Origin: JAQTNP01 sp964616145
GTDB lineage: Bacteria; Patescibacteriota; Minisyncoccia; Minisyncoccales; PEYH01
Direction: 5' to 3'
Length of the DNA: 16,701 nt
Assembly: GCA_964616145.1 (NCBI GenBank)
Contig: CAZTRD010000021.1
Location: 1 to 16,701 of the forward strand
Of this stretch, positions 13,351 through 16,701 are shown piece by piece (the stretch's first letter is position 1; the number at the start of each line of letters is the position of its first letter). The position numbers and the translations under genes were made by a program. Below the pieces are notes generated by a model. That model was not told where the DNA came from, did no database searches, and was given only the letters and a program-made list of their open reading frames with translations.

Positions 13351-13926
13351 ATGGAAATGGATACAAAAGAGTTAACAGTTGTTAAGCAACAAGTTAGCAA
13401 GATAATTAAGTCGGCCGAGTCCTGCGTAGTAACCAATGAAGTAGAGTACAAAGAAGCATCCGAACTCTTCAACCTTATAAAGAAGATTGGTAAATCGGTA
13501 AAAGCTAGAAAAGAAGCCATTACTAAACCAATCAACGAATCACTAAAAAGCGTTCGTGAGCTATTTAAGCCAATCGAGGTAAACTGCAGTACGGCACAAG
13601 ACATAGTTGATAAGAAGATAGGAGTATACGAAAATGCACAAGAAGAGAAAAGAAGAATTGAGAAAGAAAGAATTGCCAATAGAGTCGAGAAAGGAACAAT
13701 GAAAGTAGAAACAGCCGTAGAGAAGATGGACAACATCACCGAAGCTCCTAGGTCGGTCGCAGGAGTAATGTCCACTAGAATGATTAGAAAGGTCAGAATA
13801 ACAGACGAATCAAAGCTCCCAAGAGAATACCTGCTCCCAAACTTAGTGCTTATAAACAACCTAGTTCTACAACAAGGTAGGGATATTCCGGGAACAGAGG
13901 TCTACGAAGAGAAATCAAGGATATAA
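13351..13926 (+). CDS. Phage recombination-neighbourhood protein (DUF-type, 191 aa)
   Basis: The 191-residue product is a two-part protein. An N-terminal long helix (about 5-120) contains ELFNLIKKIGKSVKARKEAI and further charged segments of coiled-coil type. A C-terminal domain has MSTRMIRKVRITDESKLPRE, NLVLINNLVLQQG and ends DIPGTEVYEEKSR. This layout, with a final (I/L)PGxEVYEE, matches an uncharacterised phage family usually encoded near ERF or other annealing proteins, sometimes described with DUF1351 or Gam-like host-nuclease inhibitors. That link is from gene neighbourhood and pattern only. Here it lies in the same region as an SNF2 helicase and an ERF gene. It starts 4 bases after the upstream stop. 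Confidence 0.6.
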   Translation: MEMDTKELTVVKQQVSKIIKSAESCVVTNEVEYKEASELFNLIKKIGKSVKARKEAITKPINESLKSVRELFKPIEVNCSTAQDIVDKKIGVYENAQEEKRRIEKERIANRVEKGTMKVETAVEKMDNITEAPRSVAGVMSTRMIRKVRITDESKLPREYLLPNLVLINNLVLQQGRDIPGTEVYEEKSRI

Positions 13927-13930
13927 ATAT

Positions 13931-14122
13931 ATGAAAAAAAATAAATTAAAAAACATTGTAGAGAAAACAGACATATATGATTTTATCAAGGGTCTAGATT
14001 CTGATGAAAGGGAAATATTAAAGGTTGCCGCTCTTCTAGATATAGCATCTATGCTTAAGGGTGTATGTGACGAATATAAAATACCTATTAGTAGTAAAAC
14101 CGAAGACTTAATTAACGAGTAG
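13931..14122 (+). CDS. Small unknown helical protein (63 aa)
   Basis: The 63-residue product is Lys/Glu/Asp-rich and predicted mainly helical (DIYDFIKGLDSDEREILKVA, then LLDIASMLKGVCDEYKI). It has no membrane segment and no motif I recognise. It lies between the 191-aa recombination-type protein and the SNF2 helicase, at 4 and 11 bases respectively, so it is likely an accessory to DNA metabolism or a small regulator. The start has an AAGGA stretch nine bases upstream, which also codes for the previous protein and may be chance. It ends in TAG, followed by another stop 13 codons later. Confidence 0.6.
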   Translation: MKKNKLKNIVEKTDIYDFIKGLDSDEREILKVAALLDIASMLKGVCDEYKIPISSKTEDLINE

Positions 14123-14133
14123 TCGATCAAGTC

Positions 14134-15621
14134 ATGCAAAAATACATTTCAAAGAATATAGAACTAGACCTTTACGAGCATCAGATCGAGGGGATAGAGT
14201 TCGCAAGCAAAAATAAAAAAGTAATACTAGCTCATGAGATGGGATTGGGCAAGACAAGAATTGCTATCGTTGCAACAAACGATTCCAATGGTCCTAAAGA
14301 TAGGACTCTTGTTGTGTGTCCGGCTTCGCTTAAAACAAACTGGAGTAGAGAAATAAGAGGCGTGCTAGTCGAAACCGATATAGACATCATCTTCGGACGA
14401 AAAGAGCCAGCAGAGCCATCCTTAGCCCCTTGGGTTATCATCAATTATGACGTTCTAACGTATCACAAGGATTGGATCAAGAACAACTTTGAAACTATCA
14501 TCCTAGACGAGGCTCATTATATCAAAGGAAAGACAATCAGGTCTAGGGTAGCCATAGATCTATGCAAGACAGCAGAAAGAGTGTATTGCTTAACAGGCAC
14601 CCCAATGCTTAACCGACCAATCGAGCTATTTAATATCTTAAAAGCAATCGGTCACTGGATGTCAACTAACAGACAAGCATACTCAGAGAAGTTTTGTGGT
14701 GCATTTTGGATGATCCAATTTCAAGACATTGAAACGGGAAGAACATTCTTCACAAATCAAAACAATGCAAAATTTTACTACGGAAGAAATAATTTCAAAC
14801 AAAAACTAAAATTCCTAGATGAATCGGGTGCTACTAACCTAGATCTGCTCAGGAAAAACTTAACCGAGTGCATGATAAGAAGAAAGAAAGATAAGGTGTT
14901 AGATCTTCCACCTAAAATAATAGATATCCAAGAAGTGGAAATGAGCAAACTGCAACGCAAAGAGTATGACAATACATGGGATGATTACATCGCATATTTA
15001 GAATCAAATCCAGTAGATGAAGAGACAATGCAAAATATATTGAGTGCCAAGCAGTTAGTCGAATTGACCAAACTGAAGCAGGTTTGTAGTCGAGCAAAGA
15101 TAGACAGGATAGTAGAAGATGCTTTGAATGCCATAGATCAAAACCAGAAAGTGATCATCTTTAGCCAGTATACAGACACCATCAAATATATAGCCGAGGG
15201 AATAAGAGCCAAGAAAGTAAAAGCAGTCACACTAACCGGCCAAGATAACCAAGATACCAGACAAGAAGCAGTCGATGGATTCCAAACAGATCCGAACATT
15301 AAAGCATTCGTGGCCAACATTAAAGCCGCAGGGGTTGGAATAACGCTAAGCAAAGCCTCAATCGTAATGTTTGCTGATATGGACTGGTCGCCAGAGGTTC
15401 ACAACCAAGCAATTGATAGAGCTCATCGAATCGGTCAAACAAGAATGATAAATGTCCATTATTATGTTTGCAAGGATACAATAGAAGAGGATATTATTCA
15501 ATTACTACAAGAGAAAGAAAAAACGATAAGACAAATAATTGATGGCGATAAAAAGAGAGTCCAATCATCTTCTGTATTCAGTGATTTTATTAGGAAATTG
15601 TCCAATCGTGTGATAAAATAG
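14134..15621 (+). CDS. SNF2-family (SMARCAL1/HepA-like) DNA-dependent ATPase
   Basis: The 495-residue protein carries the ordered superfamily-2 motifs. Q-like region ELDLYEHQIEGIEF (10-23); Walker A HEMGLGKTR (Lys40); VVCPASLKTNW (Ia); DEAH at 125-128; LTGTPMLNRP (III, about 153); CMIRRKKDKV before the second RecA-like lobe; IIFSQYTDTI (IV); IKAAGVGITL (V); QAIDRAHRIGQT with Arg429 and Arg432 (VI). The short C-terminal tail lacks added domains, so this is the bare engine, like phage SNF2 proteins that remodel or anneal DNA. It is likely to act in replication or recombination with the ERF protein downstream. It is complete, with both lobes intact. Confidence 0.93.
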   Translation: MQKYISKNIELDLYEHQIEGIEFASKNKKVILAHEMGLGKTRIAIVATNDSNGPKDRTLVVCPASLKTNWSREIRGVLVETDIDIIFGRKEPAEPSLAPWVIINYDVLTYHKDWIKNNFETIILDEAHYIKGKTIRSRVAIDLCKTAERVYCLTGTPMLNRPIELFNILKAIGHWMSTNRQAYSEKFCGAFWMIQFQDIETGRTFFTNQNNAKFYYGRNNFKQKLKFLDESGATNLDLLRKNLTECMIRRKKDKVLDLPPKIIDIQEVEMSKLQRKEYDNTWDDYIAYLESNPVDEETMQNILSAKQLVELTKLKQVCSRAKIDRIVEDALNAIDQNQKVIIFSQYTDTIKYIAEGIRAKKVKAVTLTGQDNQDTRQEAVDGFQTDPNIKAFVANIKAAGVGITLSKASIVMFADMDWSPEVHNQAIDRAHRIGQTRMINVHYYVCKDTIEEDIIQLLQEKEKTIRQIIDGDKKRVQSSSVFSDFIRKLSNRVIK

Positions 15622-15625
15622 AATA

Positions 15626-16270
15626 ATGAAAACTAAGTGTAAAAAATGCAGAAAAACAATAAATACATATCCAAGTAGATTATCTAAAGGACGGGGTGTT
15701 TATTGTTCGAAAAAATGTAAGCATAAATCAATGAAAGGTAAATCTCCTTGGAACAAAGGAAAAAAGTGTCCATCCATTTCACTATCAAAAATGGGCAAGA
15801 AGAACCCAATGTGGAAAGGTGGGTATGATAAGAAGAAATCAGATCGAGAATACGCAATAAAAAACAAAGACAAGGTCAATGAAAAGAAAAAAGAATGGGA
15901 ATCCAAGAACAGAGATAGAGTTAGAATATCAAAAATGAAGTGGCAGAAAAACAACCCAGACAAAAGAGCCATCTTATATAATAGAAGAAGAGAGCGAGAA
16001 ATTATGTCAGGAGGGTCGCTGACCAAAGCGGAATGGGAAGGAATAAAGAAATCTCAGAATAATAAGTGTAAAATTTGTGGACTGAAAAAGAAGCTCACAA
16101 TAGATCACGTCATTCCAGTTTCTAAATGGACTGAATGGTCGAAGGAAAATAATTTAAAATATAAGTGTGGCGATAAACAGAATATACAAGCATTATGCGG
16201 AGAATGTAACTCTAGAAAATTCAACAAAGTTATCCACAAAAAAACACTTGCAAAGGTTGCTGGGTTGTGA
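15626..16270 (+). CDS. HNH homing-type endonuclease with N-terminal zinc finger and NUMOD-like region
   Basis: The 214-residue product has an N-terminal zinc ribbon (C5-x2-C8 and C27-x3-C31), a NUMOD3-like DNA-binding segment (GKSPWNKGK, then GKKNPMWKGG; about 37-66), a highly basic middle with repeated KKK/KN stretches, and a C-terminal HNH nuclease. The nuclease has CKIC (148-151), TIDHVIP (His161) and LCGECNSRK (191-199), giving the two-CxxC zinc HNH type. The layout is that of free-standing homing endonucleases of phages. It lies between SNF2 and ERF and is very A/K-rich, consistent with an acquired mobile gene. Its last codons contain the -35 and box of the next promoter. The start is 4 bases after the SNF2 stop. 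Confidence 0.9.
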   Translation: MKTKCKKCRKTINTYPSRLSKGRGVYCSKKCKHKSMKGKSPWNKGKKCPSISLSKMGKKNPMWKGGYDKKKSDREYAIKNKDKVNEKKKEWESKNRDRVRISKMKWQKNNPDKRAILYNRRREREIMSGGSLTKAEWEGIKKSQNNKCKICGLKKKLTIDHVIPVSKWTEWSKENNLKYKCGDKQNIQALCGECNSRKFNKVIHKKTLAKVAGL

Positions 16271-16276
16271 GATAAT
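16230..16276 (+). promoter_or_regulatory. Promoter P2 for the ERF gene, inside the HNH 3' end
   Basis: TTATCCACA (16230-16238) starts 18 bases before a -35 of TTGCAA (16248-16253); a 17-base spacer leads to -10 GATAAT (16271-16276). CGGTCGGCA follows at 16286-16294. The word-to-(-35) and (-35)-to-(-10) spacings equal those of P3. Confidence 0.72.
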
Positions 16277-16285
16277 TAAAGCAGA

Positions 16286-16294
16286 CGGTCGGCA
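16286..16294 (+). promoter_or_regulatory. CGGTCGGCA element near the P2 transcript start
   Basis: This is an identical nine-base copy of 12197-12205, beginning 9 bases after the -10 and 29 bases before the ERF start ATG. Confidence 0.5.
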
Positions 16295-16322
16295 CATTAT
16301 AAATCATTAAATAAACAAAAAT

Positions 16323-16701
16323 ATGCCAAAGAAAAAAGAAACAAAAGAGATCGTAGAAGTAAAAGAAACTGGAATTGTTAAACAAGATAATTCAGTAGAG
16401 CTTCTAATCTCTCAAGCTATAAAGGAAAAAGTACCCGTAGACACAATGGAAAGAATACTAGCGATGAGAAGAGAGTTAAGAGCTGAGAATGCAAAAGAAG
16501 AGTACGACAGAGCAATGGCTGAGTTCCAAGCTAACTGCCCTATCATCTCTAAAACAAAATCAGTTCAAGTCTCAGGAAAAACAATATATAGCTATGCTCC
16601 AATTGAATCGATAGTGTCGCAAGTTAAGGCACTACTTAATCAATACGGATTCTCATACGCAATAAAAGCTGAAACAAAAGAGTCTAGCGTAATGTCAACG
16701 T
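16323..16701 (+). CDS. erf: ERF-family single-strand annealing protein (3' end outside window)
   Basis: The first 126 residues are visible. A charged N-terminus (MPKKKETKEIVEVKE) is followed by a helical region (SVELLISQAIKEKVPVDTME), then the ERF hallmark stretch: YDRAMAEFQANCPIISKTKS, V-x-x-S-G-K-x-x-Y-x-Y-A-P-I-E-S-I, and VKALLNQYGFSYAI. ERF proteins anneal complementary single strands in phage recombination and form rings. The start follows AACAAAAATATG, with its own promoter P2 about 47 bases upstream. It lies just after an HNH gene and near the SNF2 helicase, making a recombination module. The rest of the gene is off the edge. Confidence 0.87.
   Translation, partial: MPKKKETKEIVEVKETGIVKQDNSVELLISQAIKEKVPVDTMERILAMRRELRAENAKEEYDRAMAEFQANCPIISKTKSVQVSGKTIYSYAPIESIVSQVKALLNQYGFSYAIKAETKESSVMST

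Noticed and set aside
1..16701. Genome-wide stop-codon reassignment (TAG or TGA as sense)
   Set aside because: TAA, TGA and TAG all close genes at expected places; TGA forms tight ATGA gene overlaps, and TAG stops at 11119, 14120 and 15619 are followed by another stop within 13 codons. Only the TAG at 9962 is exceptional.

Overview
This window is a stretch of a tailed-phage (Caudoviricetes) genome, or possibly of a prophage. Every recognisable gene is on the + strand and the genes are packed head to tail, mostly with gaps of 1-20 bases or ATGA overlaps. The structural genes look podovirus-like: tail fibres, a propeller-type tail hub or nozzle candidate, a gp4/gp11-type head-tail adaptor and two large ejection (internal virion) protein candidates. 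No terminase, portal, capsid or polymerase gene is in the window, so this is only part of the genome. TAA, TGA and TAG all act as ordinary gene-end stops, so the standard bacterial code fits. Promoters are sigma70-like (TTGACA-17-TAAAAT), yet almost no gene has a Shine-Dalgarno; starts follow A-rich leaders such as AAAAATATG. That mix argues against a Bacteroidota-type host promoter system. A Patescibacteria-like or other uncultured host is possible, but this is a low-confidence inference.

Layout. 1-930: the end of an unknown gene and a charged coiled-coil protein. 932-6521: virion surface and tail genes: a short repeat protein, a tail fibre carrying the same repeat, a five-repeat propeller-like protein, a tail hub/nozzle candidate, a small beta-rich structural protein and a head-tail adaptor. 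6523-10777: two ejection-protein candidates. The second runs in the same frame, across a single TAG, into an ADP-ribosyltransferase-like plus nucleotidyltransferase-like region. 10789-12089: a small membrane protein, two overlapping small genes with unusually strong Shine-Dalgarno sites, and a papain/transglutaminase-like candidate, ending in a hairpin. 12140-13047: a lysis operon with its own promoter (47-aa membrane protein, secreted lytic transglycosylase, extremely acidic 67-aa protein) and a clear terminator. 13050-16270: a second promoter drives a small membrane protein, a recombination-neighbourhood protein, a small unknown protein, an SNF2 helicase and an HNH endonuclease. 16230-16701: a third promoter, overlapping the end of the HNH gene, drives an ERF-family single-strand annealing protein cut by the window edge.

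The most notable points are these. First, an in-frame amber codon lies between the putative catalytic Arg and the STT/ExE motifs of an ADP-ribosyltransferase-like domain at the C-terminus of an ejection-type protein; this means nonsense mutation, sequencing error or stop readthrough producing an injected effector. Second, three promoters share one architecture, with a DnaA-box-like TTATNCACW word at a fixed distance from the -35, and two of them also share CGGTCGGCA near the transcript start. No stretch over 300 bases lacks a gene; the longest gaps (12090-12235 and 13002-13139) hold the terminators and promoters described. I saw no tRNA, rRNA, CRISPR array, IS element or integrase.
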